A stretch of DNA of 64,000 bases from Dryas octopetala (Eukaryota; Streptophyta; Magnoliopsida; Rosales; Rosaceae): contig OY992833.1 in assembly GCA_963921425.1 (NCBI GenBank), positions 21,847,454 through 21,911,453 on the forward strand, written 5' to 3'. Position 1 is the stretch's first letter. The number at the start of each line of letters is the position of its first letter. This document shows positions 9,243 to 19,831 of this stretch, piece after piece. Below the pieces are notes generated by a model. That model did not search any database, had not been told where the DNA came from, and saw nothing but the letters and a program-made list of their open reading frames with translations. The position numbers and the translations under genes are program-made.

Positions 9243-10662
9243 CTAATGGCCCCCTAGGTCAGTAGCATCATCGACACCGGTGGAGGAGTCTGGCATGCAC
9301 TGGTCAATGTTGGGCGGCAGCACAAACCCAGGTACAATCCTGGCCAACTGGCCAAACATCTGCTGCATCTGCTGCACCTTACTCGTCTGCTCCGCATATG
9401 CCGCTCTCGATTCTTCTAGCTGACCCTTCAACAACTGCACTTCAGTGGTCAGGTTGACTATATCTGCAGATGGCTGAGATGAAGACCCGGCGCTGAGATC
9501 ACGAACCCGACCCGCTCCCATTCCGCGTATCTCCCTACCACGCCTAACACCCAGTGTCTCCGTCATAATACGAAGACCGGCATCGGGATCGGGGACTGAG
9601 ATCGTCTCCAACGGAGTGTCCGGAGGGTACTGGCTGGCCACCTCCTCCAAATAACTCGCCTTCTTGGCGAGCATCTCAGCCTTCAAAATATTATACAGAA
9701 GTTAGGAATTAAGAAATCAAATACAAAAATTTAAATTTGTGAAATAAAACTAAAATATAAAAAACTAACGTGCTTCGCCTTGCCCTTATCGTTGCCGGGT
9801 CGGGCATAAACATCCCCGTAGTTGTCGACCTCCGGAAATTGCGAACCAGCCTGAAAAAGAATGTAATGTTGACAAAAACTCAAACAATACTAAGGAATAT
9901 ATATATATATTAAATTAAATATATGCGCACCTGACGATATGACTCCACCCGATATGAGAAGGGCATGGAACCACCATGATGATCAATCCTTGCGGGCGCT
10001 TTCCGGTTCTGAAGATTGGCATTCGACTTCCTCTGTTAAATATGAAGCAAATTGGAAATGCACATATTAGTGTATACACAATAAAGGAATAACATAAGAA
10101 AAAATAATTTTGAAGTCCTAAAATGATATAACATACCAAAAATTCCGGACTCTGAAAATGAGTGCACAACCACTGCCACTGATCAAGCCGAGCTGCCATC
10201 TCCGGAGGAGGGCTGGCCAATGCCTCATCTGCCGATCCAAACATGTTATATTCTTTGTGCAGCTCGTGCTTCCATTGTGCGTACACTTTTCTCAATAACT
10301 TCTCCATATACCTAGCTACATCCGGATCCTCCATCCGAATGTCATAGTTTACCTGAAAAAAATGCAATTATCAAATTGTTAGGAATGATCAAATTAATCA
10401 TTTTATATTAATCGAAATATACTCACAGAAATGGAGCCCATAATGCTTCTCTTGATGGCGTCATCAACCTTTTCCCAACTGGGGAAAAGCATGGGGCATT
10501 CACCACGGACAATCGATCCGACAAAGGAAGCGAAAGTACTATGGACCTCCTTGCTCGGTCGTAGGTGACCTTGCTCAATAACGATTCGAATCCTCTCGTT
10601 CGTCGTGCGAGTGATTCGCGACGCCTTCAACCCTCTACTTATCCCCCTTGTGGTTTTGGTAC
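9243..10662 (-). CDS. CACTA-associated transposase-family protein (Transposase_24-like), 5' end lost in gap
   Basis: Five exons can be read on minus: about 10662-10428, 10352-10138, 10033-9932, 9851-9770 and 9680-9243, each with GT and AG borders and continuous phase. Features include YAQWKHELHKEY, a DQWQWLCTHFQSPEF block, then a KSNANLQNRK basic stretch. Later come the segment PDAGLRIMTETLG with RGREIRGMGAGR, and a heptad-like coiled coil near LTTEVQLLKGQLEE before the stop. This is the layout of the plant Ptta/En/Spm family protein, probably a DNA-binding partner of the transposase. No disruptive stop was seen. The upstream exons are missing in the N gap. It probably has no host function. 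Confidence 0.75.
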
Positions 10663-10732
10663 CTAGAAAAGCAAATATAACATATTAATTTCACAGTAAT
10701 CTTATAACATCTAAATAAAATTAAACATAAAC

Positions 10733-10932
10733 NNNNNNNNNNNNNNNNNNNNNNNNNNNNNNNNNNNNNNNNNNNNNNNNNNNNNNNNNNNNNNNNNNNN
10801 NNNNNNNNNNNNNNNNNNNNNNNNNNNNNNNNNNNNNNNNNNNNNNNNNNNNNNNNNNNNNNNNNNNNNNNNNNNNNNNNNNNNNNNNNNNNNNNNNNNN
10901 NNNNNNNNNNNNNNNNNNNNNNNNNNNNNNNN
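10733..10932. other. Assembly gap of 200 N
   Basis: Exactly 200 N, a typical placeholder length, so the true distance may be different. It hides the rest of the CACTA element, and the order of the two halves of the transporter cluster depends on it. Confidence 0.95.
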
Positions 10933-11575
10933 ATACAATTATAGCATTCTCACATTCATTGGTCACATAATTAGTATGTGATGGAATCACTGTGATCAAG
11001 GAAGTTCAAAAGTTGACCTTTCTACTACTGGGTATATATACAAATAGACAATTATCCGTATACAATAGCCTTCTAACACTTATTGATCACATAATGAGCA
11101 TGTGGAGGAATAAGGGGTTTGATCACATAATGAGCATGTGGAGGAATAAGAGGTGTGATTTGGATTGGAAAATCCGAATTGGACCGATTTCGATTCGAAA
11201 ATTTTCAATTTTGGAATGTCCGAATCAAATTCGAAATTCGAAAATGCCGGTCAAAAATTCCGATAAAAATTGGATTGAAATTAGAATGTTTCTGTAAATT
11301 CCGATCCGAAATTTTCTGAAGAGAGAAATCTTATTTTCCACAAACAGTGTTTGAGTTGGAAGGTTATGTCATAAATATGGGAGAAAATTTAATGAAAAAG
11401 GTCTTCCATTTCCTTTATATATTTGAATACTAAGCTTTGGATTTTCATTATATGGAGTTGAAGGTGTCTCACGTACAAAAATTGGTAAAGAAATAAAAGA
11501 AGAATTCCCAAGACTTAAATAGATCGAGGAAACTTGTAAGATTTATAAGCACCACAAAGAGGTAAGATCGATGCT
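10933..11575. other. 3' flank of gene M with short tandem repeats
   Basis: A diverged unit of about 50 bp (ATACAA..TAGC.TTCT.ACA, then CACATAATNAGCATGTG) occurs at 10933-10985 and 11061-11110. Its first half also occurs at 8471-8498, where CACTA interrupts it. Inside, TGATCACATAATGAGCATGTG is repeated at 11082 and 11120. From 11150 to 11320 the sequence is rich in TCCGAATT/TTCGAAAATT phrases, probably a decayed MITE. No coding signal was found. Confidence 0.5.
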
Positions 11576-13754
11576 TCAAACGTACCCCTTTCCGTTGGGT
11601 TCATCTTCACAGTCATCCATGTATCTCTTCCAAAACCAGTGTTGCTTCCACACTCTGTCTGTCATCTCTTCAATTGGGACACCCTTGGTTTCCGGAATTA
11701 AGAAAACCGCAAACACTGTCATGACACACACCCAAGCTGAGAAGAAGAAGAAAATGCCAAACTTCATATGGCAAAGCATTGAGAGGAAGGCCTGGGCTAT
11801 AACAAATGTGAAGAGCATGTTGACACACACTGCCACACTCTGCCCAGCCGACCGGACCTCAAGTGGGAATACCTCACTAGGAATCAACCACCCCAGAGCC
11901 CCCCAAGACCATGCAAATGATCCCACAAAACTGCAAATCATAACCACCACAAGAATTCCAATGCCATGGTCGATGTTGTTTGAGTAATCCTTCACTTTGA
12001 CCCCCAACACTATTGCCACCACCAATTGAGAAAGGAGCATTTGTATGCAGCCTTCTATTAAAAGCACGCGACGACCAGCTCTGTCCACAAGGTAGAGTGA
12101 TACAGCGGTTGAGAGGACATTGATGGCTCCTGTTATAACAGCTGAGTAAAGAGAGGCATCACTCTTGAATCCCAAGGTTTGGAACAAAACTGGAGCATAG
12201 AACATCACTGCGTTAATGCCAGTGCACTGCTGGAAGATCTGTACCAGACATTAACCCATACATCACTTTAGAGACATATTTGATCGATCATCACAACATT
12301 AAATAATTAACCAACAAATTGCATTGAACCACAATCATTTAGAATTTTTGGGATTAAACAAAATTGTGCCTAATAAGAGGATGCACCGACCTGCATCCAA
12401 ACTGCGATGACAAGTTGAGGCCTGTTGTTACGCTTAAGGAGATTTCTGAAGGGATGCTTGACTTCTTTAGCCGCACGGCTTGCCTCAAGAATCTCCAAGT
12501 ATTCTGGGTCAACATTTTCGACACCCCGAATTCTTTTAAGAACTGCTTTTCCTTCCTTCAACTTTCCTCTTTGAATCAAACTATTAGGAGTGTCTGTGAC
12601 AATGATAGACCCCACGGTTAGCATTACTGCTGGAACGCCTGCTAAACCCAATGACAGCCTCCATCCCCATCCTTGTGTAATTCTGTGCATGCATAGTGTA
12701 TTAGTGTGGTACAAATTAATCAACCATTACAATTAATTACGAATCAACAAGACAACAACTATATATAAGCTCTTAATTTGTCAATTAGTAAGAAATGGGA
12801 TTACTTGGCAGTTCCATAATTGATAAGGTTTGCAAAAAGAATGCCAGCGGTGATATTCAGGCTGAAGAGTATGTTCAGTGCTCCACGAATTCTGGTGGGT
12901 GCGATCTCCGAAAGGAAAACCGGGACTGCCTATTATACATACCAAATTAAAACTAATTAAAAAAAAAACATGACCAAATATAATTATAGAAAGAAAAATA
13001 GAAAATATAAGACCATAAGATTATGAAAATATTACCTGGTTAGCAAATCCAACTCCACAACCAAGTAAGATCCTCCCAATAATAAGCATGGGAAGGTTAA
13101 GAGCTGCAGCGTTAAAAACTGTTCCCACTATAAAGAAAATGCCAGCAATGAACATGGTTAGCTTTCGGCCTAGCGTGTTTGTAATCCACGAGGCAAATAA
13201 GGTTGATATCAAAGCAGCCAGGTACAATGAAGATGTGAACAATTGCAGGCCTTGATTATCGTATTTACAGTAATTGCTCTCAAGTCCAGGATGTTGAGTC
13301 TTCATATACACAGCAGGGAAGAATTTCTTCAGGAAGTTGGGCATCGATGTAACACCCCCTGCATTTATCTTTAAATTGATTACTTAAGAGTTCCATGTTT
13401 TGACACAAGAGAAACTTCATGGGACCCTATCATGGAAAGTTCTATGATGCTAGTGGGACTTTCATGAGACTGTCGTATGTGTTTTATGTGTTTATTTCTC
13501 TCATATCGTGTTAGAGATAGATATAATGGGTGTATAGGACGGTCCCATGCATGGAAGTTTTTCTTTGTATCTCATGCTGCCCCACTTAAGTTTTTTGTTC
13601 ACACCATGAAAGTCATGTATGTACCTGAAATGCCAATATCAAAACCGAACATGAGGCCTCCGCTAGCGGCCATTATGCAGGAAATTATCACAAGAGGTGT
13701 GATCTTTGCTTCAAACTCTCCGCCTTCAGTCGGCCCCACAAATCCCCCCGCCAT
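11576..13754 (-). CDS. Gene M: diverged STP13-like sugar/H+ symporter
   Basis: Five exons, 13625-13754, 13036-13358, 12805-12929, 12391-12682 and 11576-12238, join in phase to 510 residues starting [10 protein letters not shown]. It keeps Asp39, Arg139, the lid cysteine Cys74 with the partner Cys in SMLCHMKFG, both Gln of [15 protein letters not shown] and PETKG, so the MFS fold and proton site look sound. It retains intron 4, which A and B lost. Two points stand out: residue 174 is Ser (ILFSLN) where A, B and STP13 have the sugar-contacting Gln (ILFQLN; STP10 Gln177), and residue 38 is Phe rather than Tyr next to the proton Asp. The Thr equivalent to AtSTP13 Thr485 is kept (EEMTDR). It is intact and probably expressed, but transport specificity may have changed. 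Confidence 0.92.
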
Positions 13755-13860
13755 AGTAAAGTGGTCTTGTATATATTTTAAGAAGAGATTATTGTGTATT
13801 AGGTAAAACTCTCCAAACAAAACAACCAATCTTCTCTCAGGCTTTGGGTCGGGGTGCTTG

Positions 13861-13868
13861 TATATATA
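13861..13868 (-). promoter_or_regulatory. Candidate TATA box of gene M
   Basis: TATATATA about 107 bp upstream of the gene M start. The spacing is plausible, but the element is not shared with the A/B type promoter, so the assignment is weaker. Confidence 0.4.
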
Positions 13869-14099
13869 CTTGTATTTTGTCTCCCTAACTGGTTTCTATT
13901 AAGTTCACTTTAAGCCAAAACTCAAAATAGACAAACCCAAAAAAGAAAATGTGTAAAAGTTGTGCATGAAAAGCATTTCTACGATGCATATTCAATTGAA
14001 AAAATTTCGGGTCTTACAATATTTGACTATTTTTAAATAACAGGTTTTTTCTCATACTTCTGTATGTGAGTATGTAAAAAGGCCCCATATTTTCAGCTT

Positions 14100-14575
14100 T
14101 GGCACATGGTCTCGTAAGAACCGGCCGTGCTGCCACATAATATGGTCAACTTATTATTGTGATCAGGAAATGTGGTCTTTCTAGTATTACTCTTAACAAC
14201 TTGATCAACTGTGGTACGACTAACTCCTCGTACATGACTAACCAATCATCAAGAATGAACATTGACTGTTGATGATGCCATGAGGAAAGATCCAGACCAT
14301 TGCATTGACCAAATCGTCCATTTTCTAAGACGTTCACTCTTTGTTGTGTTGAGGTTGTCTAGTATATAAACCCCTCATGCACACACCCCATTTCAAAGAA
14401 TCTCCTTCTTCGTGGACATTGGCATCCTTTCCTCTACCCATTCTTATATACTATGTAGTAGGAATTATGGTGTAGCTAAGTTTGAATAACAAGTAGAAAT
14501 CATGGCGAGACTTTGAAGCAAAGATCACATTAATTTTCTTGCATATATATAATGGCTGCAAGCAGGGCAAGCAAG
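14100..14575 (+). pseudogene. Decayed STP13-like promoter plus exon 1
   Basis: From about 14100 the sequence tracks the promoter of P2 (19410-19831): the TATATAAA box at 14363-14370, CCCATTTCAAAGAATCTCC and a leader ending AAGTAGAAATC before the ATG at 14502. The exon then reads ATGGCGAGACTTTGAAGCAA, missing about 30 bases of the usual N-terminus, and decays within 70 bases (a stop arises at once, and CTTGTGATCATTTC is lost). TGGCTGCAAGC is the last recognisable phrase near 14560. No later exons follow. It is a dead copy with an unusually well preserved promoter. Confidence 0.7.
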
Positions 14576-15381
14576 GTCCCAAAAACAAATAAGTTCTAAG
14601 AAATTCCTAATAATATATATATATGTCAAGCAGTGACATATATAAGCTTCTGGCTAGACATATATAATCTATGCTTCATAAAACGTTCTTTATATACAAA
14701 ATTCTCACGATTATTCATATGTGGGCTGGTTCCTATGGTTTTTTTTTTTTTTGGCTTTTTCTTTTTGTAACTTTAATTTTTTTTTTTTCTCAATAGGATT
14801 TTTTTTTTTTTTTTTTACAGTAGGGTGCAGAAAGAATTTTGTTTTTGTCTTTTCACTTCAAGTCCTATTTTTCAAGTGGAATTTTGCCAATTAAGAATAA
14901 AAAGCAGTACATGATTCTATTTCAGAAGGCAGTAGTACTGTAAGAAGAGAATAGCTGGGAGAAATCTTATTTTCCACATTCAGTTTTGAGTTGGAAGGTT
15001 CTCTCCCAAAATTAAGCACCAAGGTAAGCAAATGTTATGAAAAAGAAGTTCTTCCATTTTTTTGTAATTTACAAAGTTGTTAGAAGACTGCAAATTTTCA
15101 CATTTGTGGAAAATGGGGCCGGAAAAATTCTCACATTTGTAATTTACAAGGCATCTAGTTGTGGTGTTGCAAATGGGGAAAAATTCTACAATACAACCAC
15201 ACCCATGCCATGCAGTCAGACTTTTGACCTATAAATATCGACGGGTTCATCTATCCCTTCTTACGGTATAGATTTTCTACTACTGGATGTGGATGTGTAT
15301 GGCAACAATGCCAGCAGTAGTGTAAATGTTCTTGCAAAGGATATTCCTTATTTTCCCTCTCAATCACAATGCACCAACTGT
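14576..15381. other. Intergenic DNA, T-rich
   Basis: Several long T runs (14740-14815). The stretch 15060-15104 is also found at 1584-1625, which marks the older duplication joining the M-type and A/B-type genes. No coding signal was found. Confidence 0.5.
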
Positions 15382-15706
15382 CTAACAAAAACACTATCTG
15401 TTTCAGACAAATCTGAAACTAATATAACAAATTAAGCATATAAATAGATACTAAATTTAGAAAATTGATCTCATTAATTAATTCTGAAAATATTAGTATA
15501 GATGATGACCGATCTAATGTTGGGTTGTCTAAATATGTCTTGATGATGAGTAAGCAAGCATGCATCTAGAGAATGAACACCAACAGTAAGTGGGTATGAT
15601 GCCAGCTATGCATGTTGAAAGAAACGACTGGCCATAAAAATTAACTGACCAAATCATCATCCACTTTCTACGTCATCCAGTTTGTTGTTTTGAGGTTGTA
15701 TACAAC

Positions 15707-15714
15707 TATATAAA
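15707..15714 (+). promoter_or_regulatory. TATA box of gene B
   Basis: TATATAAA, 155 bp upstream of the ATG at 15869, identical in context to gene A. Confidence 0.65.
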
Positions 15715-15868
15715 CCTACGCATCAAGCACACACCTCATTTCACCGAGCTAGTCTCTTCTTCTCCATCTTCTTCAGTGACATACACATATATTTTTATTC
15801 TTTCCATTCGTCTACAAAATTAATTAGGGTGTAGCTAACAAGTTTAATTGAGTAAGAAGTAAGAAATC

Positions 15869-17706
15869 ATGGCTGGGGGATTTGCCGGGCCATCTGAAGG
15901 CGGAGACTTTGAAGCAAAGATCACGCCTCTTGTGATCATTTCTTGCATATTGGCCGCTAGTGGAGGCCTCATGTTCGGTTATGATATTGGTATTTCAGGT
16001 ACATACATAACTCTATCGATCTCTATCTCATTCGGGCGTAAAATTGACTATGAATTTATAATATTTTCGTGTGTGATATAAGCAACATATAGACATTATA
16101 AACACTTAATGATGGATGGATGTAGGGGGTGTTACATCGATGCCCGAGTTCCTCAAGGAATTCTTCCCTGTCGTGTATGAAAAGAGTCAACATCCTGGAC
16201 TCGACAGCAATTACTGCAAATACGATAACCAAGGCCTCCAATTGTTCACATCTTCATTGTACCTGGCTGCTTTGATATCAACCTTCTTTGCCTCCTGGAC
16301 AACAAAAACGTTGGGCCGAAAGATAACCATGTTCATTGCTGGAATTTTCTTTTCTGTCGGAACAGTTTTTAATGCTGCAGCTCAAAACCTTGTCATGCTT
16401 ATTATTGGGAGGATTTTGCTTGGTTGTGGAGTCGGTTTTGCTAACCAAGTAATTCATTTATTAATTTTCTTAATCTTAATTATGATCTTATGTGTTATTA
16501 TTTTATAATTTCTATATGCATAATTAATTGATCTTGTATGTACAGGCGGTCCCACTTTTCCTTTCTGAGATCGCACCCACAAGAATTCGTGGGGCACTCA
16601 ACATACTCTTCCAGCTGAATATCACCATTGGCATTCTTTGTGCAAACCTTATCAATTATGGAAGTGCCAAGTAAGCCCAATTGGTCTCCTAGCTAATTAA
16701 TTGACAAATTAAGAGTAATCAATAAGTAGTAATTAATTTGTGCCACACCATGCACAGAATTACAGGAGGATGGAGGCTATCGTTGGGTTTGGCTGGCGTT
16801 CCTGCAGTTTTGCTAACCGTGGGGTCTCTCATTGTCACAGACACTCCTAACAGTTTGATCGCACGTGGTAAGTTGGAGGAAGGAAAAGCAGTTCTTAAAA
16901 GGATTCGAGGTGTTGACAATGTCGATCCAGAATACTTGGAAATTGTTGAGGCAAGTCGTGCCGCTGAAGAAATCCAGCATCCCTTCCGAAATCTCCTTAA
17001 GCGTAGGAACAGGCCTCAACTTGTCATTGCAGTTTGTATGCAGATCTTCCAGCAGTTCACTGGCATTAACGCCATCATGTTCTATGCTCCAGTTTTGTTC
17101 CAAACCTTGGGATTCAAGAGTGAGGCTTCTCTTTACTCAGCTGTTATTACAGGAGCTATCAATGTGCTGTCAACTATTGTATCAATCTACTTTGTGGACA
17201 GAGCTGGTCGCCGCGTGCTGTTACTAGAAGCTGGTGTTCAAATGTTCCTTTCTCAATTGGTGGTGGCAATAGTGATGGGAATAAAGGTTAAGGATTACTC
17301 AAGCAACCTCAACCAGGGCTTGGCAGTTCTTGTGGTGGTTATGGTTTGCAGTTTTGTGGCATCCTTTGCATGGTCTTGGGGGCCTCTTGGGTGGTTGATT
17401 CCTAGTGAGACATTCCCAATAGAGGCTCGCTCAGCCGGGCAGAGTGTGACAGTGTGTGTCAACATGCTCTTCACATTCATCATAGCGCAAGCCTTCCTCT
17501 CAATGCTTTGCCACATGAAGTTTGGCATATTCTTGTTCTTCACAGCCTGGGTGTTTGTCATGACAGTGTTTGTGGTTTTCTTAATTCCGGAGACCAAGGG
17601 TGTCCCAATTGAAGAGATGTCAGACAGAGTATGGAAGCAACACTGGTTTTGGAAGAGATTTGAGGATCATTCCGAAGATGGACCCAAGGGCAAGGGCCAT
17701 GCCTGA
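15869..17706 (+). CDS. Gene B: STP13-like monosaccharide/H+ symporter, twin of gene A
   Basis: Exons 15869-15998, 16126-16448, 16546-16670 and 16758-17706 give a 508-residue product whose translated exon-bearing frames are identical to those of gene A; the one coding change I saw (17668) is silent. It has the same proton pair, lid cysteines, sugar-contact residues, missing fourth intron, shortened GGWR and Ser481. The predicted role is uptake of hexoses from the cell wall space with protons. Its promoter block is also shared with A, so expression should be alike. Downstream it is bounded at once by P1 on the opposite strand, giving convergent orientation. Confirm that it is a real second locus rather than a collapsed or duplicated assembly copy before counting it. 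Confidence 0.9.
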
Positions 17707-17866
17707 AGTATATTATCTCAATCTGCTTGCGTGGTGGTTATAACTTATAACTCTTACAAGTTTCCGATCGAGTTTACTTCTAAGCCTAAAATCGCACGCT
17801 TTCTCCGTGCCAATGGCTTTAGTAATTTACTTTGTAACAATGTAATGTTTTCGTTATAACTTATAA

Positions 17867-18507
17867 CCAAGTAAGATCCTCCCAATAAGCATGGCAAGGT
17901 TATGAGCTGCAGCATTAAAAACTGTACGTTCCAACTAAAAAGAAAATACCAGCAATCAACATTGTTAACTTTCGGCCTCGCGCTTTTGTAGTCCACGAGG
18001 CAAAGAAGGTTGATATCAAAGCAGCCAGGTACAAGTGTACAACGAAGATGTGAACAATTGCAGGCCTTGACTATTGTATTTACAGTAATTGCTCTCAAGT
18101 CCAGGCTGTTGAGTCTTCCGATACACAACATGAAAGAATTTCTTTTGGAAGTTGGGCATGGATGTAACACCCCCTGCATCCATCATTAAATCGAATAAGT
18201 ACGTATGAATTTTAACTTTAAACAAAACCAAGTAATTAATTAATTGTGCGTGCATAAGTGGAAGGTTCTACAATGTTGGTGGGTGCCTAATTAATTATGA
18301 ATTCATATTCTATTTTACATCGGCATGAGATATATAGGTATTAGCTACAGACTTATGTACGTAAGTACCTGAAATTCCAATATCATAAGATTCATAACCA
18401 AACATGAGGCCTCCGCTCGCAGCCATTATACAAGAAATGATCACAAGAGGAGTGATTTTTGCTTCAAAGTCTCCGCCTGCTGTTGGCCCCCCAAATCCCA
18501 CCGCCAT
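17867..18507 (-). pseudogene. P1: truncated STP13-like sugar transporter
   Basis: Exon 1 (18369-18507) starts MAVGFGGPTAGG and has a three-codon insertion giving FGYESYDIGISG, which looks like a duplicated TATGAATCT-type unit next to the proton-binding Asp. Exon 2 (18173 down to 17867) has a good acceptor. It carries an 8-bp insertion near 18032 that shifts frame after SSLY, a 4-bp insertion near 17927, and a 3-bp loss near 17888. The copy stops abruptly at 17867, at RILLG, where the gene B duplication begins, so exons 3-5 are gone. Its upstream DNA (18580-18790) still resembles the A/B promoter in reverse. It is non-functional as a transporter. Confidence 0.88.
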
Positions 18508-19409
18508 GGTTTCTACCTCTTAATTACTCAAACTTACTTAACTACACTTAATTTTTAATTAGCACCTAATTATGTGTTAGGATGGGAAGATTAAGGATAT
18601 AAGTAGAAAGTGGATGATTTAGTAAGTTTTCACGGCCAATATCTTTCAACATGCCTGGCATGATCCACTGTTGGTCTTCCTCCTAGATGCTTGGTTATGA
18701 ACGAGATATATTTAGACAGGCCAACATTAGATGGATCATGATCCATACTAATATTATCAGATTGGGATTGATTAATTAGTTAAATACAGGTTTTAACTAA
18801 TTAATCGGTCAAGTTTAATACAGTCTTTATGAGTCATTAAAATTATCTGACAGAGTTAAGACTTTGTTTGTTACGATGTAACAGATGAAACCCTTAACCA
18901 TCATAAACCTAATCCATTTACCCACCCTCCTTAATTTGTTACGTGTAACAATATTAGTTACAGATTTACGTGCACAAAGAAATATATGTGTTGAAGTTAA
19001 GAGTAATCATATTTGTACACTGACCACATTATGTGACAACTAATGTGGTCATGTCATGTTAATTAATAAGATAGGTTGACATGAATTTTAAGTTTTAATT
19101 ATTTACATATCACTCATCTTTATTTTTTTTTTTTTTGCCATGCACTCATCTTATTAATTATATGACATCTCACCGCATCAACTTTTAACATAGTGGGATA
19201 AGTGTGTACAAATTACATTACTCCAAAATTAAGAAAAACTCTCAATGCATTATTAATTGAAACGACTTTAGTATTATAATATTTTATTTAAATTGATTAA
19301 TACATTAATAAGCTGACCCATTACTTTTTCTTTTAATAGCAAACAAAGCTTTTCTTCTACAGTTCTACTTCATTATCCGAGTATATTAAAAGGCCCCATA
19401 TTTTCCGCT
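18508..19409. other. P1 upstream DNA and unassigned sequence
   Basis: 18580-18790 reads in reverse as a diverged A/B promoter (TAATGTTGG..TGTCTAAATAT, CATCTAG, CATGTTGAAAGA, CATCCACTTTCTAC). From 18800 to 19400 the sequence is AT-rich with no clear content; the TGTGACAACTAATGTGGTCA neighbourhood near 19032 recalls other cluster promoters. Confidence 0.5.
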
Positions 19410-19831
19410 TTCACACAGATCCCCTAATAAACGGCCATGCTGCCACATAATATATTCAACTAATTAATATGGTCTTTCTAACATTACTCTTGACTACTTG
19501 ATCAACTGTAATGTAACTAACTTCTGGTACTTCTAACCAAGAATCAAGAATGAACATTGACCATTGATGATGCCATGGGGAAAGATCCAGACGATGAGAC
19601 AAACTAAATCATCCCTTTTCTACAAACTTCACTCGATGTTGTCTTGAGGTTGTCTAGTATATAAACCCCTGATGCACACACCTCATTTCAAAGAATCTCC
19701 TTTGCTGAACTCAGACATCTTTCTTCAACCCTTTCTTATATATTATGTACTAAGAATTTCTTATATATTATCAGACCCAAAAAAAAACTAAGAATTAAGG
19801 TGTAGCCAAGTTTGAATAACAAGTAGAAATC

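Larger units (their letters stand above)
8499..10732 (-). mobile_element. CACTA (En/Spm) DNA transposon, incomplete at the assembly gap
   Basis: The end CACTACAAGAAAA at 8499 is the canonical plant CACTA terminal inverted repeat. Subterminal repeats follow (8499-9095), then a spliced minus-strand transposase-type gene (9243-10662). The element runs into the 200-N gap at 10733, so the second terminus and the main TNP2 transposase gene are not visible. It lies between genes A and M of the transporter cluster. Confidence 0.9.
15382..17866 (+). repeat. Segmental duplication, copy B
   Basis: Match of 3026-5511 (see copy A). The right boundary falls at TTATAACTTATAAC, directly abutting pseudogene P1, whereas copy A continues into unrelated DNA there. 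Confidence 0.85.
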
